Assembly (NCBI GenBank): GCA_025617745.1
Contig: CM046853.1
Location: 11,114,974 to 11,178,973 of the forward strand
Reading direction: 5' to 3'
Origin: Heliocidaris erythrogramma
Lineage: Eukaryota > Echinodermata > Echinoidea > Camarodonta > Echinometridae
Length of the DNA stretch: 64,000 bases
Every line of letters starts with the position of its first letter. Positions within the stretch are counted from its first letter, which is position 1. The notes beneath the pieces were generated by a model. That model worked only from the letters and a program-made list of their open reading frames with translations. It searched no databases and was not told where the DNA came from. The position numbers were made by a program, and so were the translations under genes. Shown piece by piece: positions 35,400-48,099 of the stretch.

Positions 35400-36920
35400 A
35401 CGTTAACCTAATCCACAAGATCGCAATGTCCAAATTGGCAATGCACATGGGAATATTCACAAGATAAGAAGACTGTGAATCAAGTAGAAACTGAAGAGTT
35501 TTTTTTCTTTCCAGTTTCACTTATTCTAAAGTTTGTCAAAGGCAACCATTCACCTTATTCATAATGTAGAATCCTATAAATATCATGAAATCCCAATGAC
35601 CAACATGGCAACACCATTTACATGTTCATAAAAAATTAACATTGTTTTCATGGAAAGTCAAAAAATGAACCTGGTTACCATGTCAATGATCATTTGGGAT
35701 ATGCCACAGGGTCTACACCTAATACGAATCTCATGAAATCCTAACATCTAAATTGGCATCACCAATCTTCATAAGACATGAACATTGTTTTCATGGAAAG
35801 TAAAATGTGGCAAGGCCAAATTACCTCATACCTCTTGGGATATGCCACAGGGTCTATACCTTACATAAATACCTTACATAAACACCATGAGATCCCAACG
35901 TCCAAATTGGCAACACCATTAACATCTTCATAAGATGTGAAAATTATCTTCATGGAAAGTAAAATTGCTAGGCCATTTACCCTGTCAAATACATCTTGGG
36001 AAATGCTATACAGGGTCATATATACCCCATACTCATCTCATGAGATCCTTATGTCCAAAGTGGCAATATCATTTACATCTTCATAAAATATGAACATTGT
36101 TTTCATGGAAAGTAAGATCACAAGGACAGTTACCTTGTCAACGATATATCTCATAGGATATGCTACAGGAACTATTCCTTACATATATCTCACAAGGTCC
36201 CAATGTCCAAATTGGCAACACCAATGTTAGTATTAGATTTGAACAGTATTTTCATAGAAGGTGAAAATACAAGGACAGTTACATGTATCTTGTCAATGGT
36301 ATACCAGGGTCTATACATGTACCTTACATAAATCTCATAAAATCCCAACATCCAAATTGGCAACAGTATGACAACTTCATATCATATGAACATTATCTCT
36401 ATGGAAATTAAAATTGTATGGCTGGTTACATTTTCAACAGTGTACCTGTTGGAATATGACACAAAGTCTATACCTAAACTAATCTCATGACATCCTAGTG
36501 TCTAAATTGACAACACAATCTTCAAAATATAAGAACATTGCTTTCATGGAAATAGCAAGGCTGGATACCTTGTCAATGATATATTTTTTGGGATATTGCC
36601 ACAGGTTCTATACCTTATATAAATCCCATGAGATCCCAATGTCCAAATTGGCAACACCATTAACAGCTTTATAAGACATGAACATTGCTTTTATGGAAAT
36701 TAAAATCACAAGGACAGTTACCTTGTTAACGATATATCTTGAGCGATATGCCGCAAGGTCTATACCCTACACTAATCTAATGAGATTCAAGTTGGCAACA
36801 CCATTTACATTTTCATAAAATATGAACATTGTTTTCATGTAAAGTTAAACAGAAAGTCAAAGGGCAAGGATGGTTACCTTGTCAACCATATACCTCCTGG
36901 GATATGCCTCAGGGCCTGTG
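35400..36920 (+). repeat. Tandem array, ten units of ~150 bp
   Basis: The anchor GTCCAAATTGGCAACACC or a close variant occurs at about 35428, 35598, 35746, 35900, 36053, 36205, 36350, 36500, 36641 and 36785, a spacing of 141-170 with a mean near 151. Each unit also has TATGAACATTGTTTTCATGG, a GGACAGTTACCTTGTCAA-like block and GGGATATGCCACAGGGTCTA. No frame longer than 60 codons crosses it on either strand, so it is non-coding. The outermost units are the most diverged. The period is close to nucleosomal length. Confidence 0.9.
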
Positions 36921-37174
36921 CAGGTGTGCTTAGCTGCTCCATTCCTTACTCCATGTTAACCATTGCATTCGTTGATTGATCTCCATTTCAATAAGCCATT
37001 TATCATGACACAAAAACATTGTGGCATATATGATTACACATGAGACCTAGTAATTTACTAATGAATGCCGAGTGTGTTGAGGATAACAGCCTAAAATTTA
37101 GATTGCAGTAGTACACAAGTCACAGAATAGCCATGTGAACATTAAAGGTACCATTTTCTTTTATACAGATCATA

Positions 37175-37267
37175 GATATCGTCTGTTGAGAGCCAGACGG
37201 ACGTTAACTCTGTGTTTAAGTATATGAGTTAATGCCCTTCTGGCTCCAAACAGACTATATGATAATC
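37175..37267. repeat. Hairpin family GAGAGCCAGAAGGGCG, copy 5
   Basis: The left arm is GTCTGTTGAGAGCCAGACGG then ACGTTAACTC. The reverse complement of the right arm is GTCTGTTTGGAGCCAGAAGG then GCATTAACTC. The loop is TGTGTTTAAGTATAT. It is well preserved. Confidence 0.85.
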
Positions 37268-37350
37268 TTTGATTTCATGCGCCTTCATGGCATTATTTTT
37301 CATCAAATTAATACTGTATTGTCAATTGTCAATTCATAAGCATCACTATG

Positions 37351-37432
37351 AATATTGTCCGTTGAAAGCCATTATAAATTATAAATTATATCCTTTAACA
37401 CATACTTAGTGCCCTTTTAACTCTCAATATTT
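37351..37432. repeat. Hairpin family GAGAGCCAGAAGGGCG, copy 6
   Basis: The left arm AATATTGTCCGTTGAAAGCC pairs loosely with the reverse complement of the right arm, AATATTGAGAGTTAAAAGGGC. It lies only about 85 bp from copy 5. Confidence 0.55.
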
Positions 37433-37652
37433 ATGCATAGGCATTGTTTATATATGCCTATCCCCCCTAAAAAAAATTGTCACGAGTCCTTCAAAGGAAT
37501 TTAAAGATAATCTAAGTCATCTTTGCAACTTGCTAAGGCTACCTTTCACATGTACGCCAGATTAATTGAGGAGTTTTCCCTGCAAAACCGTTCTCTAATT
37601 TTTCCTACATGCCTCAGTCTTTTGCCAATTATCTGTCCCGTCTGAGTTAATG

Positions 37653-37868
37653 TTATTTTCCTATCTGCAGTTGATCATTGTATATGGAGGATGAATTCCC
37701 ATTCTGATTACTGGCAGGGACATTCCTTTGATCCATAATTGGGCGTCCATTAGCAAAGATGGAATTAATCATAGGATCCTGCTCGTATAGATCTACAGAT
37801 TCGCCAAGATCATCAACAGGTTCACAAAAGTGGATCGAGAACACAGAATATTCTTTTATTTTAGTCAT
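37653..37868 (-). CDS. Unassigned frame, possible terminal exon (71 codons)
   Basis: The frame runs from ATG at 37868 to a TAA at its left end. Its product has a balanced, protein-like composition (CEPVDDLGESVDLYEQDP, then ANGRPIMDQRN) rather than the Leu/Ser/Phe-rich composition of chance frames here. An acceptor-like TTTTAG ends six codons before the ATG, so it could be a 3' exon. I do not recognise a family and see no partner exon. It is on the same strand as DCP1 but does not resemble a known DCP1 part. A chance frame remains likely. Confidence 0.15.
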   Translation of the reverse strand: MTKIKEYSVFSIHFCEPVDDLGESVDLYEQDPMINSIFANGRPIMDQRNVPASNQNGNSSSIYNDQLQIGK

Positions 37869-39970
37869 TTCCCCCTCATAGCTCAACTAAAATCACCTCT
37901 TTTCTGTCTTCCTGTTTTTAGCAATGAATAATGAATAATATATTACAAAGACATGGGGCAACACTAATTCTAAGAAATGGTCTTTAAATTTGTACGTGCT
38001 TTATCTAAATTACTCAATAAAAGAGAATGCTATTCATAAATTTCCTCTAGAAACGGTAAGATTATAAATGCATTTCAATTCATTGCATCTCTTCAGTTGT
38101 TAGCTGTCTGACTTTAATATCTTTCCAGAGGGGGTTCATCTTTTATGCCCTTATCACCATCTTGGATCCTCCCTACCGTTTCGTGAAACGATGTCAGTAA
38201 TCCTTACACAGCTTCAAAATAAGACCAAATGACTCAAAATGAGATAACCGTCCTTTTAGGAAAATAACCTGAACTGCATGTATCTTATTCCTTCCTAGCC
38301 CAATAAGCAAATAAGTAACCCCATGGAGGAATTTCCTCTGAGTGAATAGAGTAATTGAAGTAGATTTGAAAGATGGGTGCTGACAGCTTCAAGTTTGCAA
38401 TTGGCAGAGAAAATAAACTCCAAATTGTATGTGAACAGAGATCAATGGCCGTTCAAAGGTAAAGTGAAATCTGGTGATGGATAATCAGCGTTGCAGCACA
38501 GCCAAGATTACTTATCTCCTGTTTATAAAATACACCTAGTTCCTGTTATGGGGTAAAAGGTAGCACATTTGCCGGGGGCAATATGACATGATGCGATGAG
38601 TTAATCCTTGCACAAACCTCCTCATCGTACCGTGGCCATCATTATCGAGTCGCTTTCAAAATCCCTGACCCAATTAAATTGGCCGCATGGGCGTAGTAGT
38701 GGGAGATACTCAGAAGGGGGGATGCGCATGAACTCCTCCAATGCCTGGTGGAGTCCAAATGTTTTTCATGCTTGATTGCCAATTTGCTCTTCCTCAAATA
38801 ACTAGCAACACTGAAAAATAACTGTGAAATTTTATTCTAATGGATAAACTGCTTTTTCCCATTACGGAGTAAATAGCACGTTTATGTTATAACAGGATAT
38901 ATTCTAAAGATGGCAATATCTAGAGTTCTTTGGAAACTTCCAACAATTAAATGCTTCCCTTCCACGTATATTTCATTTTAATTCCTTATACTTTTCTACC
39001 ATCAAACAGACTTTTAATGTATAGCTCTAAATTCTAGCCAGTAAAATATCCATGTAAAAGATTCAATCGGCACGGTTTCAACTCAAATAAATGTGACTGC
39101 AAATTGGAGATGAAACTCTCATCAAATATTTGATCAAATGTGTCTTCTTCATCAGTAAGCAATTGGATTACTACAAAGCATTTGAGCTTATTTTCCTGGA
39201 ATGCAACAATATCCTTACACTTTAAGCCTATCTTGAACTATATCTCATTATACAAGCATGAATACTTGCTTAGAAGATCAAAGATGTAAACCTATAAAGA
39301 AATGCAATGCCAATCACGATAGGCATCGCTATAGACCAGCACACAAAGGATTACGGTGCACAAAAATGTATTAACATAGTACGATCATTATCACTCTACA
39401 CGCAACTGATAATTCTCCGCAAATTGACTAATTATGTTAATAATCACTTCAACAGAGAGCATGACCTGCTCACATAATCATTAACAAGCTGCTCTTACTA
39501 TTTCAACACCATACTGTTTATACCAAAGGAAGGATATTGATTACTTAAATTTCTAATTTACTAACAGATAAGAGATCAATGTATAGAAATGGATGGTTTG
39601 TAAAATCATAGGCTAATATAATAATCATCAAGTACTTGATAAAGAAACATTGTCATATGTTACACTTCTAAAATTACTTAAAAGAAATATTTTTCTTTAA
39701 TGTTCAAATCATAGCTTTGTTGAGATTATATTATTATTTTGCCTGGTAAATATTAATCATATAGAAATATCCAATTTATTCATGTGTTGTTTGAAGGTAA
39801 AAATTACCAGTGCTAATTCAATCAATACAATCCCAGTTGCATGACAAATAAAAAAACTCAAGATATACATTTGAAGACTAATGAAGTACGAAGTATAGAG
39901 GTCAATGCAAGTACTGGCTTAATCCTGGGTGGTGTAGTTCCACAGGGTCTAAAAGCCAAAGACCATGTTA

Positions 39971-40114
39971 ATGGCAATGGAAACACCTCATCATGAGGAT
40001 ATTAATGCCTTACACATCACTAATAATTGGATGGAGAGAGCACAAGCAATGGGAACACCTCATAATGATGATATTAATGCCTTACACATCACTAATAATT
40101 GGATGGACAGAGCA
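39971..40114 (+). repeat. Tandem duplication, 2 x 72 bp
   Basis: The segment containing ACACCTCATCATGAGGATAT and CATCACTAATAATTGGATGG is repeated after 72 bases with few changes (ATGAGG to ATGATG, GGAGAG to GGACAG). The close match suggests a recent local duplication. There is no coding frame. Confidence 0.9.
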
Positions 40115-41125
40115 GACTGTTGGTTGTGAAGCTTCATGCCGTCTCTTGGGTTTTACCCATAAATAACAAATTTGCTGAACGGGACCTGAGGGACCGTTGC
40201 AGGAGATGGCCCATGAATAGGCGATGAGCCACCTGCCTCTCTCCACAACGGCTACATTCAATTTGGACTCCTTGCGGCGGCCAATGAGAGGGACAAGTTG
40301 CTCACTTAAAGGAGTCCGCAGTCACGGATTATCAATTTGCATGACGGAGTTGATGGATTATCGTCTGAGCTTATCGCTACCGGAGTTAGAAGAGCATCTC
40401 AGTCCTGGGATATCAAATGCTAATGGCATAACTTGTAACTGCCAGTTGTATTTCATAATCTTTTCAGCATTTGGCACTTAATAAACGACAAGGGAAAATA
40501 TGATATAACATCACTATAACCAAATTAACCAATTCAAATTATAAATTCTCGTCAAATTCCAGGGATTCTATATTTCTTGAAAGCCTGTAACCACTACTTT
40601 CCTGTAAGTTAGGAAGAACATACATGTACATTGTATTGGTGCAGCTATAAATCTTTATAACTTTAAGCTCTAATTGCCTAGAGCAGTATACTGCAAATGG
40701 ATTTAATATTTCATAAGGCAGCAGTAATAGCCATCATGTTTAATGTGATTTGGAGCATTGTGACAGAGTACAATGCTCCAAAATAGCAAGTTCATGTGAC
40801 ATATTGAATCAATGTTGCCTTACATACCAACCTGTGTCTTATTCTGAAGTGGTATTTGATGCTTGTACCAAGCTGTCTCTTATTCTGGTGTGGTATTTGA
40901 TACTTGTTTTTACTGTTAATAAAAAGTCCTTGACCAATTTCTATTTCATTAGTATATGAAATAGTGCTATAAAAAATAAAATACTATTAATTATATATTA
41001 TGATGTTTCTATGACAGGTTCTCGATTACAATGTATGCTATACAACATTTTGTTTGTCTTGAAATTAACTTAACTTTGAAATCACTTGTAGACCTTGAAA
41101 AGTACAGTGTAGGTATTTTCCTGCT
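40115..41125. other. Gene-free; GC-richer patch
   Basis: 40130-40440 has higher G+C and an 85-codon frame (40224-40481) with no recognised domain. It may be regulatory sequence, but no direct evidence was seen. Confidence 0.4.
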
Positions 41126-41472
41126 TTAAAGAGAAGGTTGAGTTCTGGGAGAGGTGCAAAATAATTTGTGAGCTTTCTCATTCCTTTTATGTCAGTTTGG
41201 AAGAACATTATACGAGAAAGGCCCTGAAAAGGATTGCTATCAAATGCCCTCATATTCCAAATATGACTAGAAATAGCTGAAATGTTCGGGCTGAACATTC
41301 ATCCCAAATGTGTGTGCAGTCCCATGTACCCATTCCTATGTGGAGTGCTTGTACTTTTCAGTGAGATTGGGTCAATTTCTTATCATTTTGATGATTCAAA
41401 AACAGTATACACCAATTCTTACATGTATGTAGACATGATCAACATTTCCAAACTGCTTTGAGAGTAAAAGGG
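41126..41472 (+). mobile_element. TTAA-flanked MITE family, copy lacking its right end
   Basis: It starts TTAAAGAGAAGGTTGAGTTC and stays aligned with the element at 30003 through GTCAGTTTGGAAGAACAT, CTGAAAAGGATTGCT, AATTTCTTATCATTTTGATG and TGATCAACATTTCC. After GCTTTGAGAG the match ends and the right inverted repeat is absent. Confidence 0.8.
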
Positions 41473-41659
41473 ATAATGTACTATCTTGTACTAAAACTAT
41501 TTCATTAATCTCATATTATAAAAATGCAAATATTTTCTTCATTTATGGAATAACAAAGATTTCATCAACAGATTATATGGGTATAACATATACACCTACA
41601 GACACTTAAGCAATAATCTATGATCAACAGCATTGTTTGATTATAGGACATGTTATTCT

Positions 41660-42048
41660 TTAAAATGGCCCCTCTAACTACCCTGCCCAAGGACAGAATA
41701 AAAAAGAAATTCTTTTGATATATTGGAGACAGTTTGTTCAATGCACTCCCTGGTAATGTTTAGACCTGTACATACGTTTATAAGTTTTTAAAAACTATGC
41801 AAAGCTTTAAATTTGGACTCAAAAGAATGATAACATTGCTCTTCAAAATGAACATTTTATAATATCATTAATTCACTCTCCATTTCTTTTTTAAAATGTA
41901 CCATGTTACCTAATTGTTATGTATTTTGTATTTTCAAGTAGAATGAGTTAAGCTGCAGTGCACCTTTTGGAAGCAGTTTCACATTGATGAACAGGGCTAG
42001 CCCTGCAGTATAAAATAAAGAAGACAAAATAAATAAATAAAAAAATAT
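41660..42048 (+). mobile_element. Degenerate LINE 3' end with AAATAAAT tail
   Basis: One frame from about 41719 reads SLFNALPGNV, stop, TCTYVYKFLKTM. That resembles the WNSLP..IR...F...LK motif found at the C-terminus of CR1/L2-type reverse transcriptases. It is followed by a UTR with GCACCTTTTGGAAGCAG and GGGCTAGCCCTGCAGTATAA, then an AATAAATAAATAAA tail ending near 42048. The in-frame stop shows that it is decayed. The clade assignment is inference from memory of similar tails. Confidence 0.55.
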
Positions 42049-42988
42049 TCTATGATATACCTCATGCCAAATAACCACATCACTGCCAGAAAACTGAATA
42101 AAGGGACAAATATCTAACTACTCTCCATAATAACATGTACATGTATATGTAATAAGACATAAGAGTAACTCAATACTGTAAACATAACTCTGTAAAATGG
42201 TTGATCTGAGCCAAAAGAGTATTCAATTCCCATCTGCTTTCAATACGGAGAATAATGAAGGCTATTTTCCACATTTCCTCTCTCTGCCCGATGCTTTTAA
42301 AGCCAGCTCATACAAGCTCCCGATAATTCCATCTGACATACAATGCGTCATGCATTGCTCTGAATAACAGGCAGCATACGAGAGGTGTTCATGCCTGGCG
42401 TGTTAGCGGTATTTAAGGCTTGCTAAGGTCTAGAAAGCTCTGGTTTGACAGCAAGCTTCACCCCTGCATCGCTGGCCTTGTCAAACATCATCAGGGCAGG
42501 AGATTAGTTCTCCTTCCTATACTGTGTATTTCCTATTGTCTGTGAGCAAGAGGCTGTAACTAGAGAATTCACTTGTCTCGTTTAAATGGACAATCACTAC
42601 CTGTGCAACAGAACTTGAGGTATATGTTTACATATTTTACATTACGAGAAGAACTTCTATATCATATGAACTTCTTTCTACTGAAATTCTAATTTCAGAA
42701 AATTAGATAATGAAATCAATATACATGTACATTTCCTGGAATTGCAAACAAGCTTGATCAGGTGCAATCGCATGCCACTCATGCACACCAAGTTCCATTC
42801 CCAGTAATCTTGCTCCCTCTCTTATAGAAAAAAAAAACAACAAGAACTCTGTACTGAGACTAACACACTGCACCATTTTTGGAAATATACATTGCCATTA
42901 CCACTGAGCTCCACTGAAATTAAAATTTCTAAAGAAGTGTTTATATAACACAATTTTCTATTTCCTTAAACCATATGTATCAATTTTT
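42049..42988. other. Gene-free; GC-richer patch 42.2-42.56 kb
   Basis: No exon was seen. 42200-42560 has even base composition and no simple repeats, including CAATGCGTCATGCATTGC. It could be a cis-regulatory block, but this cannot be shown here. Confidence 0.4.
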
Positions 42989-43070
42989 TTTCAATTTATT
43001 TTATTCATTCACGGAACTTCCATCAGCCAGAGGCTGTTTTACAGAATGGCCATGAAAAAACATAAAAATC
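42989..43070 (-). mobile_element. Possible LINE or SINE 3' tail, reverse strand
   Basis: Read on the minus strand, GGCCATTCTGTAAAACAGCC is followed by CTCTGGCTGATGGAAG, then GAATGAATAAAATAAATTG. A stem-forming 3' end followed by an A-rich AATAAAATAAAT tail is typical of LINE ends in marine invertebrates. The upstream part is not recognisable. Confidence 0.35.
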
Positions 43071-46000
43071 ATATAACACAAGATGTATCTGTATGTTCGA
43101 GTTATTTTTATTCCTTCCCATTGTTGCCTTGCATATTTCTTTCTCAGGGAGTCTTTCAATACGTGTTAAATATCGAGAACATGTGTTAGCTTCTTTTCAC
43201 ATGTCCCCTATTACATACATGTGTTAAGAATTGTGATAAAGTATTAGCAGATCAGTCTTGTATAGAGCTGACATTGCAGCTGCTCAAGTTACGAGCGATT
43301 TACACACATAGACGTCTACTTCGGTATATGATGTAGTGTTCCCATCGATCTAGATATGGTTGTGTAGTAACTGCCAGTAGACATGCCAAGAGACACTTAT
43401 AAACAGGTATCATCTCTGCCCCCCTCCCAACCTTGTCATACTAAAGAGCTGCTGGTAATTCAGTTCAAACACTATATTAACTTATTGGCATATTATAGTA
43501 TCGCGAGGAAGGTGGTTATTTTATACTGGCAACCTGTTTGACTTCATATTTCATCTACATGTCAAGTTGGTTGATCAGGCATTTTTTTTCAAATTCTACC
43601 TTCGAAGTAATTCAGGTTTACTAAAAATTTATTGGATTAATCAATCAAACCCTTATTACTAGAAAGATTCTAAATAACAATACTCTGAACTTTAAGGAAA
43701 TTTATAACTCCTCTGTTGAATTTGTGACTTTAATCAATCCTTAACTTTACAGAGACATGCCATAATTGTTTGTCCATTTATCTTATGCCATGCTTTGCTA
43801 CCCATGGTCATTTCCCTCTTTGATCTTTCTATCTTCATGAATCTCTACTTGTTATGAATTTCCACATCTCTCAGAAAAGACAGGGAGCTATATATGATTT
43901 GTTTGTATTATTGTGTAAGATTTAATAATCTGGGTTAGAGTATATTCCTCCATACAAAAGAAAACTACTGAATCAGAGAATTATAACAACTTTTCCACAG
44001 GCTCTTAGTTGTGACCTTTCAAATAATCAATTGAAATTCTCAATCCTTTGATCCAAGTCCTATGAATGAGTTAAACCTCTCCCATCCTTGAAAAAAAAAC
44101 TTCCTACGACCATCCCTCTGTTTTGTGGAGCTCTGTGTTTTGCACCACCATCTCCTCTCTCTCCGTTGTGCTTACAATGAGGTAATATAACAAGGCTGAC
44201 CTGGTATCGGTATCGCTCTAGGGATCTCAATACATTACACACCTGAGTGGTAGGGTTAATCGAAGCTTGCCTAACCAATGAGGGCGGGCACTCTCCACTT
44301 CCCTAATGCCACCGTTCCCAGCCCGCTTTTCACGCTACCTCAATATTTGTACTCTCATCTCTGATTCCAGAAGCCTTCTCTTTGTGTCACAAACCCACAT
44401 GAATAACTTGTGACAGTAACATGAGAGAAGAGTGGTGGGGAGATGTTTCCATGACAAGGGCGACAATACCTCTGTGATCACATTAAAGCTGTATCTCATG
44501 CGAAGTAGCCAATGGACAGGACTAGCCTGAATGGAGGGAGCTATGACAAGCTCAACATTTAAGCAATCCAACTGATAGCAAATGTTATCACTGCATGCAT
44601 GATACTTTACGTGACTGCCTTGTATCCAACTTATTATAGTGACAGATTAGGACACATCAGCTTTTTGCTTATTTCCAAATCTCAATTGCCAGAATAAGCG
44701 ATTTCGTAATTGGCCCATGAGCAACTTTTCACAAATGACCTTTCCCTTTTTTCATTAGGATAGGCATCTTTTCAAAGAAAGATAATACGTAAGCTTGCCC
44801 GACATAGCAACCTACAGAATTCAAACTCTATGAAAGAAATACATCGTAGACCAGGTGACTAGAATAGCATGTCAATGAACACTTGGGAAAGTGCATTGTT
44901 TGCAAGTTAGCTATCATTTGGCAGACTGTCAATACCAACCATCAATGAACACTTTGTTGCTTTTCAGTGGATTTAATGAAAAGAATAATTAAATGAATAT
45001 ATGAATAATCTTTACATCACATTCGATGCTTATCTCAGTGAATTTTAAACGAACATGCCAGTTTATGTCAAATGACCTTAATCTGCTCATGCGCAAATCC
45101 TAATTACGAACTCGCTTATTCTTTTATTCTGGTTAATAAATATGTAGCAAGATACTTGTAACACAGGTTTCAACAGTTGTAATGTCTGTTTTTTGTGGAA
45201 TGAAAACCAAAAATCAATTGAAACAGCTGGTTGCCAATGGTTCATTTCTTTAAGATTTTCCAAATACTAATACAAGCACACTTCATTGCTCAACACTGAG
45301 AGACTTGCAATCACTATACCTGGCCTCTAAAGCTTGTTGAAATATGCTTTTTCTACAGCGTCCAAAAAGCAAGATCCTTCTTTATGGATGCACCTACGTC
45401 ACTATTAATTGCTTATTCAAATATACAGACAGAATACTTTAATGTAGTATGCTGTTACATGATGTTAGCCTGACAATTCAATCAATATAATTAGTTTTTC
45501 ATGCTAGTTGAATAACATTCACTCAATAAGACAATTCAATCAATTTTGTTATTCAACATACTTGTTCAGCAAATAAGTTAGTTCTAAAATATCTAGAAGT
45601 TTGTCTATCATCAATCTATGGGAATTCATCTCCTGATACAAAATTTTCTTTTTAACAGAATAAAAGAGACGATGCGATCCAAATATGAAATTTCCATAAT
45701 TTTCAAAGTCATGTCATTCCAAACTTTGCACAAACCTTAGAAGTTACTTCACATCTTCTTTAGACAGCTTAATATTTTGACACAAACACCCTAATGATTG
45801 AAAGTTATATTGTGACTTTCAAACTATTCTTCACTATGGCTCATTTGTTCATTGAGTCTTTCATTTAAGGCCCATTAACATAGTACATTTAGGTCTTATT
45901 ACTATCAATTTTGACCAAAATGGGATATTTTGCAAAATCAGAATATATGAATATAATTCAAATAAAACTCTTTGATTTTTACAAGTTGTTGGTGAATCCA

Positions 46001-48099
46001 TATTTGTTGTTTCTTGAATCACTTAATTCATTTTGTACTTTCCATTTATTAAAGTAGAAGAGATAAATTGTTTAATGCAATCTTTGGCTCGTTTGTCTGG
46101 TCATTTGAACAAATATATTACATCTGAAAAATTACTTCTCTCCAATACACATGAGACAGACATAGATTAAAAACAGGAAAAATGCTTGGGAGACGTAGTG
46201 CATTTCTTACCATATGTTCCACTCTCTGGAAACATCTTTTCGAGAAAGAAAAAAAAGAGGGAGGAAGAAAGGAAAAGAGGCCCTCCGAAATAGGTCACTC
46301 CTCGGAGGGAGAGTAGAAGGGTAGAAGGCTAAGTGGATCGAATGCCGCTAGCACGGTAAATCCTGACGGATGCATGAATATCATGAGATGGGCTATACCA
46401 GAAGAGAAAAGCAGAAGATGGCGACATTAAAGGCCATTGGACACATCGTTGCACATATGTGGGACTACTAAGATCTTGCAGCATAGATGCCGTGTGTAGA
46501 TGTGTGTGGAGGGAGCAGTCGCAGGAGTTTAGAAATCGAGATCAATTTATTACGATTCATTATGCAGATAACATCACAAGCTTGCAGATTGGGAACATTA
46601 CATAAATTGATTGTGGCACAAGGTCTGATCGCAGCTATTGTGTATCCACCTGCCCATATATCCTATTGTTTGTTCGCTTGTTCTCCATGTTCTCCACCTA
46701 TCTATTATGTATTTTTTTCTCCTATTTCAATTCCTCTTTTTTCTGTAGCATTCTCTTTTTCATTTCATTCCTTTTCTTCATTTGCTTCATACATAATTCT
46801 CATATTTGCATATCATTTACAAGTTCTACCATAATGGCCACTGTTGCATGTTTCCCCCTCTTTCCCTTATTCTCCCAAATGTAACGATCCCATTCTAAAC
46901 TGTCTGAATTAATGTTTTCCACATAACAGCTCTCCTTTATTTTCATACCATGTCAATATGAATATTGTCTTCGTTTGTTTCTTTTCAACTGCAGTGGCAC
47001 TGGCAAAGTCAATTCATCAACCTGAATTACTCACTTTCACTTTCTCAACCACATACTCTCTCTCTCTCTCTCTATCTCCCCTCTGTCTCCTCTCTCTCTA
47101 TCCCTCTTTCTCTCCGATTCCCCCTCTATCTCTTCATTCCACAAACATTTAATCTAAATCCATTACTCTAAAAATAAGTCATTCCACAATAGAAGCTCAT
47201 GATTTATTCATTTTGTAATGACTACTGTAACCACATGAGACAACATGGAGTTTTGTTGTAATTCTTTGTTGTCTCTTCTTTCCCGTTTATTTATGCTCCC
47301 TATAAATTTCATATAAGGGAAATACAAACACATTGCAAGAGAGTAATTTTCAAAATGAGCATTTCATCAGACTGAACGCTTTAATTGCAAAACCAATCTT
47401 AGTCTTGGGTGAGTGCAACTGAAGCTAATAAGACAGATGTTATTGAAATAAATCAGCCACACATTGTACATGCCTTCCTGTAACTGAAATCCTCCTCTTC
47501 CTGATCGAATGGTAATGAGTAAATATCTTCATCAATCTGTGCTCTAATCGGCTAAATATGAGCTCCTACCTCTCCTAGGCATGCCAGGAAAACACACGTC
47601 TTAAATTGGCAACAAATTAATGGCCCACGACTTCTTTGTTTTTGTATTGGCTGCCGGGCAATCCATGTAGTACACCTACACATACAATGTATTGGTATTA
47701 GTAGTCGCCATTGGCTGTGAGAACATGCTTCTGCTGAATGATATAAGTATGGGAGATAGACTCAATGTGAGTAAGCTGTTTGTAGGGAACCAGTAAGAGG
47801 TAACCTACACCTCAGTCATCTATCCTTTTCTTTTCTAAATCACAAAAATACCTAAGTTTTAAGAAAGAGAGTGAAATTTTGATAAATTAGCATTAATCAC
47901 ACTGCTAGTACATATCAGATGAACAAATTTGACACTTAAAATGATTCAAATTTTTAAAAACGTACACTTTAGTGTTTTCAGCTTAACCCTTTCCATTCTA
48001 AAGCATATTCCATTCTTTATGAGATATGTAATACATGTAGATAGCTTTGATCTGTCTGTGTCTCTGTCTGTTTTCTTTTGTGTTTCATATTATTAGTTT
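43071..48099. other. Gene-free; scattered GC-richer patches and CT tracts
   Basis: 44040-44560 and 46340-46640 are less AT-rich, with no recognised domain in their frames. 46281-46309 has an 8-bp hairpin CCCTCCGA...TCGGAGGG. 47056-47110 is a (CT)n tract. GACAATTCAATCAAT is repeated at about 45471 and 45530. The paired motif, locus 2, lies at 44792-44874. Confidence 0.45.
44792..44874 (+). repeat. Paired motif, locus 2
   Basis: AGCTTGCCCGACATAGCAAC at 44792-44811 is followed after 51 bases by AATAGCATGTCA. The first word differs from locus 1 by one base. See loci at 16940 and 60477. Confidence 0.5.

Larger units (their letters stand above)
36921..39970. other. Gene-free unique DNA, with two hairpin-family copies
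   Basis: Hairpin copies 5 and 6 lie at 37175 and 37351. Bases 37480-38800 are moderately GC-richer, free of simple repeats and contain CGTTTCGTGAAACG (38177-38190, a perfect short hairpin). They could be regulatory DNA, but nothing proves it. A possible exon at 37653-37868 is listed separately. Confidence 0.45.

Noticed and set aside
28076-36920. Tandem arrays considered as CRISPR
   Set aside because: Units are 150-198 bp, repeats are diverged throughout with no short constant repeat plus unique spacers, and the DNA is eukaryotic in character.
46540-46580. Minus-strand CIMNRNKL, considered as the missing DCP1 exon (GFTIMNRL)
   Set aside because: Only IMNR matches, the following residues do not continue the EVH1 pattern, and no acceptor fits.
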